NCBI RefSeq assembly: GCF_900169485.1
Contig: NZ_LT821227.1
Coordinates: 1,240,001 to 1,304,000, forward strand
Origin: Phoenicibacter congonensis
GTDB lineage: Bacteria > Actinomycetota > Coriobacteriia > Coriobacteriales > Eggerthellaceae
Direction: 5' to 3'
Length of the DNA stretch: 64,000 nucleotides
The position numbers and the translations under genes were made by a program. Below the pieces are notes generated by a model. It saw only the letters and a program-made list of their open reading frames with translations. It made no database searches and was not told the origin of the DNA. Shown here piece by piece: positions 1 to 10,134 of the stretch; position 1 is the stretch's first letter; every line of letters begins with the position of its first letter.

Positions 1-1080
1 TATACAACTGTAACGGGTTGGTTTTTAGCCTATATTTGTTACTCATTAACTGGCACTTTCAACAAAGTTGACACCAGCGAGATTCCAAACATTTTCGCCG
101 GGCTTTTAGCCGACCCAGTTCAACTGACTCTTTTTATGTTGATAGTTGTTTTTATTGGCTTTATTGTGTGTAAGGCAGGAATACAAAACGGAGTTGAAAG
201 AATTACAAAATGGATGATGACAGCTCTTTTTGCAATTATGATTTTGCTCTGTATCCATTCTCTAACTCTTAAAGGCGCAGGAGAAGGACTTGCTTTTTAT
301 TTAATGCCAGACTTCGGAAAAATCTTTGATGGCGGCTGGCAAAAAGTAATTGAAGTATGCTTTGCTGCAATGGGTCAAGCATTTTTTACTCTTTCAATTG
401 GCATTGGGTCTATGCTTATATTTGGTTCATACATTGAAAAAGAAAGAGCATTACCAGGTGAGGCAGTTCGCATTTGTGCACTTGACACCGCAGTTGCATT
501 TATGGCTGGGCTCATCATATTCCCTGCTTGCTTTACCTATGGAATAACTCCTGATTCTGGTCCTGGCCTTGTGTTTATCACTCTTCCAACTGTGTTTTCA
601 CAAATGCCCCTCGGGCAACTGTGGGGAAGCTTGTTCTTCTTGTTTATGGCGTTTGCTGCATTGTCAACGATTATCGCCGTGTTCGAAACAATAATCGCAT
701 GGGGCATGGACCACTTTGGCTGGAGCCGCTCGAAGTCATGCATTATTAACAGCACACTGATTGCTCTACTCTCTATGCCTTGTATTTTGGGCTTTAACGT
801 TTGGGCTGGCTTTACAATCCCTGGAATTGGCGACATCCAAGCAATCGAAGACTTTTTGGTTTCAAATAATCTACTTCCAATTGGTTCTCTCGTGATTCTA
901 CTTTTCTGCACCAAAAGATCCGGTTGGGGTTGGGATAATTTCATCAAAGAGGCTGACACTGGAAAAGGATTAAAATTCCCTAAATGGATCAAAGGTTACA
1001 TTACCTACTTTGTTCCAATTTTTGTACTGCTTGTGATTATTTCTGGATACATTCCAATTGTCACAAAATGGTTCGCATAG
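1..1080 (+). CDS. Sodium-dependent NSS-family transporter, C-terminal part
   Basis: The reading frame is open from the first base of the window, so the 5' end lies outside. About 359 codons are visible and they form a series of hydrophobic segments typical of the neurotransmitter:sodium symporter (NSS) fold. The visible start reads YTTVTGWFLAYICYSLTG, which resembles NSS transporters. Members of the family import amino acids or related compounds with sodium across the cell membrane. The substrate cannot be read from sequence. An internal Met at position 136 could be mistaken for a start, but the conserved residues upstream of it argue against that. A glycosyltransferase gene follows 24 bases later on the same strand. 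Confidence 0.85.
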   Translation, partial: YTTVTGWFLAYICYSLTGTFNKVDTSEIPNIFAGLLADPVQLTLFMLIVVFIGFIVCKAGIQNGVERITKWMMTALFAIMILLCIHSLTLKGAGEGLAFYLMPDFGKIFDGGWQKVIEVCFAAMGQAFFTLSIGIGSMLIFGSYIEKERALPGEAVRICALDTAVAFMAGLIIFPACFTYGITPDSGPGLVFITLPTVFSQMPLGQLWGSLFFLFMAFAALSTIIAVFETIIAWGMDHFGWSRSKSCIINSTLIALLSMPCILGFNVWAGFTIPGIGDIQAIEDFLVSNNLLPIGSLVILLFCTKRSGWGWDNFIKEADTGKGLKFPKWIKGYITYFVPIFVLLVIISGYIPIVTKWFA

Positions 1081-1104
1081 AGGCTAAAACAAAAGAGAAT
1101 AACA

Positions 1105-2319
1105 ATGAGAATTCTGTCGATTACTGCCCAAAAACCAACGTCTACAGGAAGTGGAGTTTATCTGACGGAAGTCATAAAGTCGTTTAAAAAAAGGGGTCAT
1201 GATCAGGCAATAATTTATGGAAGAATGCCAGACGATCAGCAAATGAAAGTTGAGGAGGAAGTGCAGGCTTCTTATCCTGTAACATTCATGCAGAGAGACC
1301 TTAACTTCCCAATCGCAGGCATGAGCGACAACATGCCCTATCGTTCCACAAGATATTGTGATTTCACAGATGAGATGACAGCAAATTTCGTTAGTGCCTA
1401 TTTCTCTCAAATCACTAAAGCCATAGCAGAATTTAAGCCCGACTTAATAATTTGTCATCATCTCTACCTTGTAACTGCAATTGCGTCACACGTAAACAAG
1501 GCTATGATGAGCAAATCAAAAATCATAGCAATCTGTCACGGCACTGACATTCGTCAAATGAAGAAGCATCAGCTTTGCAAAAACTACATCAAAGACGGAA
1601 TATGCAACCTTGATCAGGTGTTTGTCTTACACACTGACCAAATTGATGAAATTAACAATGTATATGGCATGGATCTCTCAAAAATCGACATCATCGGAAC
1701 TGGTTTTAACTCCGATGTGTTTAAAAGTCCAACAGAAGAGTGCAAAAGAGACGATAAAACAATCATATATGCCGGAAAGATTTGTAAACAAAAAGGTGTG
1801 CGAGAACTCATAGAGGCTTGCGAAGAAATATCACAAGAAATCTCAGGGATAAAACTCGTTTTAGCAGGCGGATATAGCAACAAAGAAGAGTATGACGAAA
1901 TAGCCGCACTTGCAAAAGATGCAAATGCTGACATCACTTTTACAGGGCAAGTCCATCAAGGAGATCTTGCTAAACTTTACTCCACGTCTAAAGTGTTTTG
2001 TCTTCCCTCTTTCTTTGAAGGCCTGCCGCTTGTGACGCTTGAGGCAATCGCGTGTGGATGTTCCTGCGTTATGACAGATTTGCCTGGCATAAGACAATGG
2101 TATGTAGAAAATGTAAAAGATGCTCCCCTCATTTTTGTCACTCCACCAAAAATGAACAACGTAGATGTGCCCGTTCTTTCAGACCTCCCTGTTTTTAAGA
2201 GACATCTCAAAGAAGCAATTTTGGAAGCTTTTAAAATTGAAGGCAATTCGCATTCTGTAGACAAATTGAGTTGGTATTCTCTGGCAGATAGACTCCTTGA
2301 AAAAGTTTCAAGAATCTAA
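1105..2319 (+). CDS. Glycosyltransferase family 4 protein
   Basis: This 404-residue protein has the two-domain GT-B layout of family 4 glycosyltransferases. The N-terminal half begins MRILSITAQKPTSTGSGVYL, the acceptor-side Rossmann start. The C-terminal half has an IIYAGKICKQKGVRELIEA segment and an EGLPLVTLEAIACG motif matching the retaining GT4 E-x7-E signature. It would transfer a sugar from a nucleotide sugar to a glycan or lipid at the inner face of the membrane. The acceptor is unknown. The gene starts 24 bases after the transporter gene and may be cotranscribed with it. No other glycan genes are nearby, so the pathway cannot be inferred. Confidence 0.88.
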   Translation: MRILSITAQKPTSTGSGVYLTEVIKSFKKRGHDQAIIYGRMPDDQQMKVEEEVQASYPVTFMQRDLNFPIAGMSDNMPYRSTRYCDFTDEMTANFVSAYFSQITKAIAEFKPDLIICHHLYLVTAIASHVNKAMMSKSKIIAICHGTDIRQMKKHQLCKNYIKDGICNLDQVFVLHTDQIDEINNVYGMDLSKIDIIGTGFNSDVFKSPTEECKRDDKTIIYAGKICKQKGVRELIEACEEISQEISGIKLVLAGGYSNKEEYDEIAALAKDANADITFTGQVHQGDLAKLYSTSKVFCLPSFFEGLPLVTLEAIACGCSCVMTDLPGIRQWYVENVKDAPLIFVTPPKMNNVDVPVLSDLPVFKRHLKEAILEAFKIEGNSHSVDKLSWYSLADRLLEKVSRI

Positions 2320-2436
2320 CTAAAGATCAAACTTTTAATAAGCACTGACATCTCACAATAGAGTTATCAGATAATTCGCTACATATATAGCGCATAATGT
2401 AGTCGTCTTAATTATTCTCGACTATATGTAGTGTAA

Positions 2437-2460
2437 ATGTGTCATATTTGATGTGTCATA
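2437..2460. repeat. Tandem ATGTGTCATA sites before the LuxR-like gene
   Basis: The 10-mer ATGTGTCATA occurs at 2437-2446 and again at 2451-2460, start to start 14 bases. It lies just upstream of the ribosome site GGGAGG at 2474-2479 and the start codon at 2485. A short inverted repeat CGCTA/TAGCG lies further upstream near 2378-2393. The tandem copies could be a protein-binding site that controls the downstream regulator gene. No function can be shown from sequence alone. Confidence 0.4.
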
Positions 2461-2484
2461 GGTTATGCGTTAAGGGAGGTATTT

Positions 2485-2988
2485 ATGAAAAACGCAATTA
2501 ACTACAACACATCTTCAATTTCAGGCAAGAGTGGAGCAATTGACAAAACCACTCAGGTTTCTAACTCTGAAATCCTAGTAGACATTATGTCTTTACTGCT
2601 CGTTTTATTTGCTCGCCTAGAGCATCCCAAAAACGCTAAATCTATGCCGGTCATAACGTCAGTACCTCAATTGCTAGAAAGCATAACGAAAGAAAAGAAA
2701 CTAGCGATAATGAACCTGGCACAGTCAAGAAGTGACGTGATTTGTGAATTTAACGACAGAATGAAAGAAATGTATTTCACCTACTTTGATAAATATGAAT
2801 TTAAAACACAGGAAAAGGAGCTCGCATGGCTTCTGTTAAAAGCTAATTCAACAAAAGAGTGTGTTGAAAAGATGCACACTAGCGAAAGTCAGTTTAGATA
2901 TTCCATCAAAAAAATGTGCCAAAAGACTAAAACTGACTCTAAAGACAGCCTAATTACAAAGCTAAGAACTGAAGTTGAGTGCTATTAA
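2485..2988 (+). CDS. Small protein with LuxR-like C-terminal helix-turn-helix
   Basis: The product is 167 residues. Its last 55 residues (from about 112) resemble a LuxR/GerE DNA-binding domain: the run KELAWLLLKANSTKECVEKM and the following SESQFRYSIKKMCQKTKTDS match the family's pattern of two helices followed by a recognition helix. The first 110 residues have no domain I recognise. The start is supported by GGGAGG six bases upstream of ATG. The gene stands alone between a glycosyltransferase and tRNA-Glu. It is likely a transcription regulator, but the HTH is divergent and the target unknown. No sensor domain or transmembrane segment is visible. Confidence 0.6.
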   Translation: MKNAINYNTSSISGKSGAIDKTTQVSNSEILVDIMSLLLVLFARLEHPKNAKSMPVITSVPQLLESITKEKKLAIMNLAQSRSDVICEFNDRMKEMYFTYFDKYEFKTQEKELAWLLLKANSTKECVEKMHTSESQFRYSIKKMCQKTKTDSKDSLITKLRTEVECY

Positions 2989-3233
2989 AAAGCACGAGGG
3001 CATAAAAATTTTTTAACTTCTTCACTCAAATGTATTGCAAACTTTTGTCAGGATTACGAGAGATAATGAGCAAGACTCTTATTGTGAATTTATCATGAGC
3101 TAGGCCACTTTTTTAAAAGAAAAAATCAGTACAGCGATGAGTCGAATTTTACAAGAGAATAGTAGAGCAGAAAAAGCGATTCATGGTGTTACAAAAAAAT
3201 TTAGATTTAGGCCAAACAATTAATTTTTTATCA

Positions 3234-3239
3234 TATAAT
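3234..3239 (+). promoter_or_regulatory. Putative -10 box for tRNA-Glu
   Basis: A perfect TATAAT hexamer lies about 33 bases before the mature tRNA 5' end, in an AT-rich stretch. No convincing -35 hexamer was found at 16-18 bases upstream. The 283-base stretch between the LuxR-like gene and the tRNA holds nothing else I can name. Confidence 0.4.
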
Positions 3240-3271
3240 TTAAAGTCGCGTTCGCAACAACGCCACTAAAT

Positions 3272-3348
3272 GGCTCCGTCGTCTAGCGGTTTAGGACGCC
3301 GCCCTCTCAAGGCGGAGGTCGAGGGTTCGAATCCCTTCGGAGCTACCA
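3272..3348 (+). tRNA. tRNA-Glu (CTC anticodon)
   Basis: The sequence folds into a standard cloverleaf. The acceptor stem pairs GGCTCCG with CGGAGCT (one G-U pair), the anticodon stem CCGCC/GGCGG closes a seven-base loop CTCTCAA with anticodon CTC, and the T loop reads GGTTCGAATCC. The 3' CCA is encoded at 3346-3348. It delivers glutamate at GAG codons. The cognate synthetase gene gltX is also in this window, near 39-40 kb. Confidence 0.97.
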
Positions 3349-3357
3349 AAAAGCAAT

Positions 3358-3387
3358 GAGCTGTCGATAATTCGGCAGCTCTTTTTT
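3358..3387 (+). terminator. Rho-independent terminator after tRNA-Glu
   Basis: GAGCTGTCG at 3358-3366 pairs with CGGCAGCTC at 3373-3381 (one G-U pair) around a six-base loop, followed by six T residues. It begins ten bases after the tRNA CCA end. Confidence 0.9.
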
Positions 3388-3597
3388 ATTGCTCGTTACA
3401 TCAAGCTTTCAAAATGAAGATTTACCAAAACTCTAATCACCTGACAGCTTCGAGTCCACGTTTTGACTTAGGCAAACCTTTTTCAAATCACCAAATAACA
3501 CAGGCAATCAAACATGCATCGTTGCTCGTTTGCTTTATCAATTGTGAACAAATTCGTTTTTGCAGAAACTAAAAACCAGCATTTGATAGAATTAACA

Positions 3598-3965
3598 GCT
3601 GCGGAGGCTTGGACGGGAGCGTGCACAATGCATGAGGAAAGTCCGGGCTTCAAAGAGACAAGATGCCAGTTAACGACTGGGCGGGGTAACCCGACGGATT
3701 AGTGTCGCAGAAAAGAAAACTCCCGCGCACTGTGTGTGCGAGAAAAGCTGAAACGGTGTGGTAAGAGCGCACCAGCATGTTGGCAACAGCATGGCTTGAT
3801 AAACCCCATCTGAAGCAAGCGCAAGTAGGAACGCGCATGAGGTGTCTCTTCCTCGCGTTCGGGTTGCGTGCTAGAGGTGTGCGGCGACGCACATCCAAGA
3901 TAAATGACCGTCGCTCTGCTAAAACTAGCAGTTCACAGAACCCGGCTTATATGGCCTCCGCTAAA
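3598..3965 (+). ncRNA. rnpB: RNase P RNA, bacterial class A
   Basis: The RNA is recognised by its universal core segments: GAGGAAAGTCCGGGCTTC near 3633-3651 and ACAGAACCCGGCTTATA near 3935-3951. The ends pair as helix P1, GCGGAGGC at 3601-3608 with GCCTCCGC at 3954-3961. It is the catalytic RNA that removes 5' leaders from pre-tRNAs, including the tRNA-Glu just upstream. Ends are approximate to a few bases. A short ORF inside the region is chance. No clear promoter was assigned in the preceding 200 bases. Confidence 0.95.
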
Positions 3966-3992
3966 AGAATCAATTCTAGTAACCCCAACAAA

Positions 3993-4018
3993 AATAGGAG
4001 CCAAAATTGGCTCCTATT
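3993..4018 (-). terminator. Terminator hairpin between rnpB and divIVA
   Basis: AATAGGAGCC at 3993-4002 and GGCTCCTATT at 4009-4018 form a perfect ten-pair hairpin. On the minus strand it is followed by TTTTTGTT, so it fits best as the terminator of the divIVA gene ending at 4052. It also lies about 30 bases after rnpB and may stop that transcript too, although the plus-strand T-tract is poor. Confidence 0.75.
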
Positions 4019-4051
4019 GAAATCAAAAATTATTGTGCTGTTAAACAGAAA

Positions 4052-4819
4052 TTAATCAATATCATCATCGTCATCTGACAATGCACCAAAACCACTCATG
4101 TCTTTTTCGACAAGTCCACCAATCGGCTCAACAGCTGTAGTTTGACCCAAATCTACAGACATGGGCTCATAGCCAATTGGTGCAGGGTTTGAGGTTGGTT
4201 GAATGTCTTCATATGGAATAGCAGAAACATCGTCATCAAAGCCAAGGTTTGTGAGCTTCGAATTAGCATCCTCAATGAAGTCACGAAGCATCTCTGCATA
4301 ATGATTTCTGCTTTCTTCACGATTCTCTTCTAGTTTTGAAATCGCATTCATTATATTTTGCTTTTCGGCCTCAGCACGGTTAACAATTCTGTCTGCTTCA
4401 TCATGTGCATCTTGAATAGTAATGTCAGCTTTTGTGTTAGCCTTAGCAACAATTTCATCAGCTGAACGCTGAGCAACAATCAATGCTTGAGAAATAGCAG
4501 CACCGTCAGCTTGCTTTGCAGCAAGTTGTTCTTGCAGCTGATTAATGAGGCGCTCTTTTTCAGCAATAATTTGCTTAGCATCTTCCCCAAGGTCGTCAAA
4601 ATCCTCTGACTTGTCAATATTATCAATCTGCTCGGTTTGATCATCGAGCTCTTGTTGTGCGTTGCTGGCTAACTGAGCGCGAAGATTAGCAATAGTGGAA
4701 TGCAATTCTTCAATGCCATCAGCAACTTTTTCAAGGAATACATCGACTTCGTCAACGTCGTAGCCTTTTTTTGTGATTGCAAAACTGACATTTTCGATGT
4801 CTGAAACACTAATTGGCAT
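4052..4819 (-). CDS. divIVA: DivIVA-domain protein
   Basis: The 255-residue product begins MPISVSDIENVSFAITKKGY, followed by DVDEVDVFLEKVADGIEEL, the conserved membrane-curvature-binding N-terminal domain of DivIVA/GpsB proteins. A long glutamate- and glutamine-rich coiled coil follows (about residues 35-190). The tail is acidic and ends in a run of aspartates. In Gram-positive bacteria these proteins mark poles and septa and recruit cell-wall or division machinery. The gene stands alone, convergent with rnpB and divergent from a ModE-like regulator. Which DivIVA role it has, polar growth or septum placement, cannot be told from sequence. Confidence 0.88.
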   Translation of the reverse strand: MPISVSDIENVSFAITKKGYDVDEVDVFLEKVADGIEELHSTIANLRAQLASNAQQELDDQTEQIDNIDKSEDFDDLGEDAKQIIAEKERLINQLQEQLAAKQADGAAISQALIVAQRSADEIVAKANTKADITIQDAHDEADRIVNRAEAEKQNIMNAISKLEENREESRNHYAEMLRDFIEDANSKLTNLGFDDDVSAIPYEDIQPTSNPAPIGYEPMSVDLGQTTAVEPIGGLVEKDMSGFGALSDDDDDID

Positions 4820-4847
4820 GTTTTACACCTCTTTTTTCATAGATATA

Positions 4848-4876
4848 TTGCTCATAAATTTTAACATAAGTATAAT
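4848..4876 (+). promoter_or_regulatory. Promoter for a leaderless modE-like gene
   Basis: TTGCTC at 4848-4853 and a perfect TATAAT at 4871-4876 are separated by exactly 17 bases. The predicted transcription start falls within a base or two of the ATG at 4884, and no ribosome-binding site is present. The mRNA would therefore be leaderless or nearly so. Confidence 0.55.
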
Positions 4877-4883
4877 TATCAAT

Positions 4884-5246
4884 ATGAAAGCTAAAAAACA
4901 CATTTCCCCAGCTATAAAGCTCTCTTTTGTAAATCCTGACTCAGAATCTAAGTCAGTTTTAGGCAAGGGTGTTGTTCGTTTGATGCAAAACGTAGATGAG
5001 GTTCATTCCCTCAATCAAGCATCAAAAATGATGAACATGGCCTATTCAAAAGCGTGGAGAATAACAAAAAAAACGAGCGAGGCACTTGGCTTTGAGCTAA
5101 TCGAAAGTGTCCGTCCAAAAGGAAGCATACTCACACCCGAAGGCAAGGAACTTTTAGAAGTCTATCTCAAAATGGAGCGGCAACTAAGAGATGAGGCGAC
5201 AGAGATCTTTGATTCACTTCTAAAGGAAACTACTCATCTTAAATGA
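4884..5246 (+). CDS. ModE-like winged-helix regulator, DNA-binding domain only
   Basis: The 120-residue product has the ModE N-terminal winged-helix signature: LGKGVVRLMQNVDEVHSLNQ, then an SLNQASKMMNMAYSKAWRI recognition region and LTPEGKELLEVY. The TOBE molybdate-binding domains of full ModE are absent. Many short homologues of this type exist near molybdenum or selenium enzyme genes, but none are in this window. A longer frame opens upstream at 4773, but its first 37 residues overlap divIVA and are low-complexity. The ATG at 4884 follows a good -10 box, so I chose that start. Ligand and target are unknown. Confidence 0.75.
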   Translation: MKAKKHISPAIKLSFVNPDSESKSVLGKGVVRLMQNVDEVHSLNQASKMMNMAYSKAWRITKKTSEALGFELIESVRPKGSILTPEGKELLEVYLKMERQLRDEATEIFDSLLKETTHLK

Positions 5247-5426
5247 GCCAACTTTACTCAGGTGACAATTAAATAATCGAACAATTAAAAACGATTAAGC
5301 TCTGCGGAAATTCAGGCTTTTATTTCAGATACACTTTTCTTAAAAGAACCGCATCTTTAAAAGTCGCAACAACTTCTAAAAACTTAAGTTGGGGTTAAAA
5401 AGTCACGCTAATGTTCAATAACAAGT

Positions 5427-6971
5427 TTACTGTTGTTGAGATGCGTAGTCGTCACCAAGCACAACCAAAACGCTTGAAGACACGATGTAGCTACCGTCAT
5501 TTTTCACAACTTGATTAAACCCGAGCTGTGCAGCTATGATTTCAGCGTCGCGCTTGTAGGTGTCATCGTCATAAATAACTATTGACTTATCATAGTCAGA
5601 CGAGTTAGCGTTGCCAGCAGAAATGTTTGAATAACCGAAATCTTTGAGCTTATCGACAGCAGCGGCAGCAATGCCAGAAGTTTCTGTGCCATTTCTGACA
5701 GCAATTGATGCAGAAGCATGGGCTGGGGATGAAGCTGTGGTCGAAGAAAAGTCAGTCTCGCCACCATCACCACCAGATGAAATAACAATTCCAGTAGCAG
5801 GATCAATCTCGGTCTCAGCAGGTGGCAAACCTTGGTTCATTCTGTTTACCATCTCTTTCCACTGATCCATGTAGACAAAGTCATACCAAACGCCATCTAC
5901 ATATTGTGATGTCTTTGGCACAGATGCGGTGTAAATTTTTGAAGAATCAATCCCCTGCAAGCTTTTCGCAAGACCAAGCAACGAATTAACGTCAAAGTCG
6001 GTGTTGACATAGCTAACTAAAGAATTAACGGTGTTTACAATCGTTCCAACGTCGCTCTTTAGAACCTTTGCAGCTAATGCTGAGATTACTTGTCGCTGAT
6101 AGGCGGTGCGGAGTGCATCTCCATCTCCTAGATTGTCATATGTGTGACGCGAGCGGCAAACAGAAAGCGCCTGCTCGCCATTTAAAGTGTTTTTGCCAGC
6201 GGGAACATAAACGCCTGTGTGTGGGTCATCAATTTCTACAGAAACGTCAACTTCGACTCCTCCCACCGCGTCAACTGCAGCAGTAAAACCATCAAAGTCA
6301 ACCTCGACATAGTGAGAAATTGAAATGCCAGAAATGTCAGCAACAGTTTTTACACAAAGTGCTGGTCCACCAAATGTATATGCAGCATTTAGCTTTTGAG
6401 TGCCATAACCAACCGGGTTATCGCTCGTAGCTCCCATGTTTTGAATTTGCAAGTCGCGAGGCATTGAGACCATAGACACTTGCTTGTTTTTAGGGTCAAC
6501 GCGGCATAATATCATTGTGTCACAACGATATGATCCATCAAACTCACCGGAAGCGTCTCTATCTTCGCTTTTGTCAACACCAAGCAACAACATATAAAAA
6601 GGATCAGAAGATGAGTCTGTTGGCACAAGTGCGCTCAACAAATCCTGAGTCAGTCCATCATTCATCTGATTATTTAAATAGTTAATGTAGGCAAACGCAG
6701 AGCCAACGCCCAAAAGCAAAACAGTCAAAACACCAATAAGAACTGCAGCAAGGCGTCTTTTTCTCTTTCTTGATTTGCGAATCTTCGAATAGCGAATTGC
6801 ATCTACAGAACCTGGATTGGGAACTTCGTCAGCACTATATGGCATTGAAGCAGGCTTTACAGTGCCCGAAACATAGGAATCTCTATTAAATGACCTTCTG
6901 CTTCCCTCTGAGCCAGTGCTAGCTAAATTATCTGCAATTGTGTAGCTGCGTTTGTTTCTTCGCGTAGTCAT
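5427..6971 (-). CDS. LytR-CpsA-Psr (LCP) family cell-wall glycopolymer ligase
   Basis: The 514-residue protein has a basic N-terminus (residues 1-75), one membrane anchor (about 76-97, AVLIGVLTVLLLGVGSAFAY), then an extracellular LCP domain. Visible LCP marks are LLLGVDKSED, RCDTMILCRVDPKNKQVSMV, SMPRDLQI and the arginine-rich SVCRSRHTYDNLGDGDALR. A C-terminal LytR_C domain follows from about residue 420 (IAVRNGTETSGIAAAAVDKL). LCP enzymes transfer lipid-linked glycopolymers to peptidoglycan. The gene is 17 bases downstream of ligA on the same strand and may share its transcript. The polymer is not known. Confidence 0.9.
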   Translation of the reverse strand: MTTRRNKRSYTIADNLASTGSEGSRRSFNRDSYVSGTVKPASMPYSADEVPNPGSVDAIRYSKIRKSRKRKRRLAAVLIGVLTVLLLGVGSAFAYINYLNNQMNDGLTQDLLSALVPTDSSSDPFYMLLLGVDKSEDRDASGEFDGSYRCDTMILCRVDPKNKQVSMVSMPRDLQIQNMGATSDNPVGYGTQKLNAAYTFGGPALCVKTVADISGISISHYVEVDFDGFTAAVDAVGGVEVDVSVEIDDPHTGVYVPAGKNTLNGEQALSVCRSRHTYDNLGDGDALRTAYQRQVISALAAKVLKSDVGTIVNTVNSLVSYVNTDFDVNSLLGLAKSLQGIDSSKIYTASVPKTSQYVDGVWYDFVYMDQWKEMVNRMNQGLPPAETEIDPATGIVISSGGDGGETDFSSTTASSPAHASASIAVRNGTETSGIAAAAVDKLKDFGYSNISAGNANSSDYDKSIVIYDDDTYKRDAEIIAAQLGFNQVVKNDGSYIVSSSVLVVLGDDYASQQQ

Positions 6972-6987
6972 GGATAAGAATTATACA

Positions 6988-9162
<2,175 letters not shown>

Positions 9163-9214
9163 TTAGATTATTATTACTTAAAACAAACACATAGTAAAAA
9201 AGGATGCTTCGCAA

Positions 9215-10099
9215 ATGTATGACGATTTTGCAGAACTTGGAAGAAACGATGCTTGCTGGTGTGGAAGCGGTAAAAAATATAAAAAATGCCACGCTGACTT
9301 CGACGAAAAACTAGAAGAACTCTATCTAGAAGGCAAATGTGTTCCACCTCGCAGCCTCATAAAAACGCAAGCTGACATCGAAGGTATTAAAAAGAGCGCA
9401 AAAGTAAACATTGGAGCTCTCGATGAGGTTGCAAAAAACATAAAAGCTGGATGCACAACTGAAGACATCGACAACTGGGTGCATGACTTCACACTTGATA
9501 ACGGAGCTATTCCTGCGCCTCTAAACTACGAAGGATACCCAAAAAGCTGCTGCACTTCGGTAAACGATGTGGTTTGCCACGGAATTCCAAATAAAAACCA
9601 AGTGTTAAAAGATGGAGATATTGTAAACGTTGACTGCTCGACAGTTAAAGATGGATATTTCTCTGATTCAAGCAGAATGTTTATCATTGGCGAAGCTTCT
9701 AAAGAAATTAACAAATTTGTTGAAACTGTCAGAAAATCGATCAATGTGGGACTCACACAGGTTAAGCCTTGGTTTAATTTACAAGACATGGCTCGTGAAC
9801 TTCAAAACTATGTAGAAGCGCAAGGCTACAGCGTTGTTCGGGAATATGGCGGTCATGGAATTGGCAAAGAATTCCACGAAGACCCTTGGGTGAGCCACAC
9901 TGTTTATGCCGGCGAAGACATGATTATGCCTCCAGGAATGTGTTTTACCATTGAGCCAATGGTAAACATGGGGAAATACAAAATTGTAACAAGCAAAGAG
10001 GATGGCTGGACGGTCCGCACAAAAGACCACTCTTTGTCAGCTCAATGGGAAATTCAGCTAGTCGTAACTAATGATGGATATGAGATACTGAGCTGGTAG
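9215..10099 (+). CDS. map: Methionine aminopeptidase type I with SEC-C motif
   Basis: The 294-residue enzyme has an N-terminal SEC-C zinc motif (GRNDACWCGSGKKYKKCH, residues 9-26) and then a type I MetAP domain. Metal ligands are visible in VNVDCSTVKDGYFSDSSRMF (two Asp), GHGIGKEFHEDPWV (His), TIEPMVN (Glu) and SAQWEIQLVVTNDG (Glu). It removes initiator methionine from nascent proteins. The SEC-C extension probably guides it to ribosomes. In many actinobacteria and clostridia map lies beside adk and secY, but here it is unlinked from the secY-adk genes at 27-29 kb. Confidence 0.96.
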   Translation: MYDDFAELGRNDACWCGSGKKYKKCHADFDEKLEELYLEGKCVPPRSLIKTQADIEGIKKSAKVNIGALDEVAKNIKAGCTTEDIDNWVHDFTLDNGAIPAPLNYEGYPKSCCTSVNDVVCHGIPNKNQVLKDGDIVNVDCSTVKDGYFSDSSRMFIIGEASKEINKFVETVRKSINVGLTQVKPWFNLQDMARELQNYVEAQGYSVVREYGGHGIGKEFHEDPWVSHTVYAGEDMIMPPGMCFTIEPMVNMGKYKIVTSKEDGWTVRTKDHSLSAQWEIQLVVTNDGYEILSW

Positions 10100-10134
10100 A
10101 GAAACCTAGCTCAGTATCAAGCATCGCGAAAAAT

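Noticed and set aside
1-1080. Truncated or pseudogene transporter starting at 136
   Set aside because: The frame is open to the window edge and conserved NSS residues precede that Met, so it is cut by the window only.
3514-3702. Short ORFs overlapping rnpB (3514-3702, 3650-3898, 3777-4055)
   Set aside because: They fall inside or across the RNase P RNA and have no ribosome sites or family resemblance.
4773-4883. N-terminal extension of the ModE-like protein
   Set aside because: The 37 extra residues overlap divIVA, are low-complexity and lie upstream of the -10 box and ATG chosen.
5744-5790. CCACCATCACCACC run in the LCP gene as another (ACC)n element
   Set aside because: It lies within the coding sequence for a Ser/Gly/Asp linker and has no surrounding stem.
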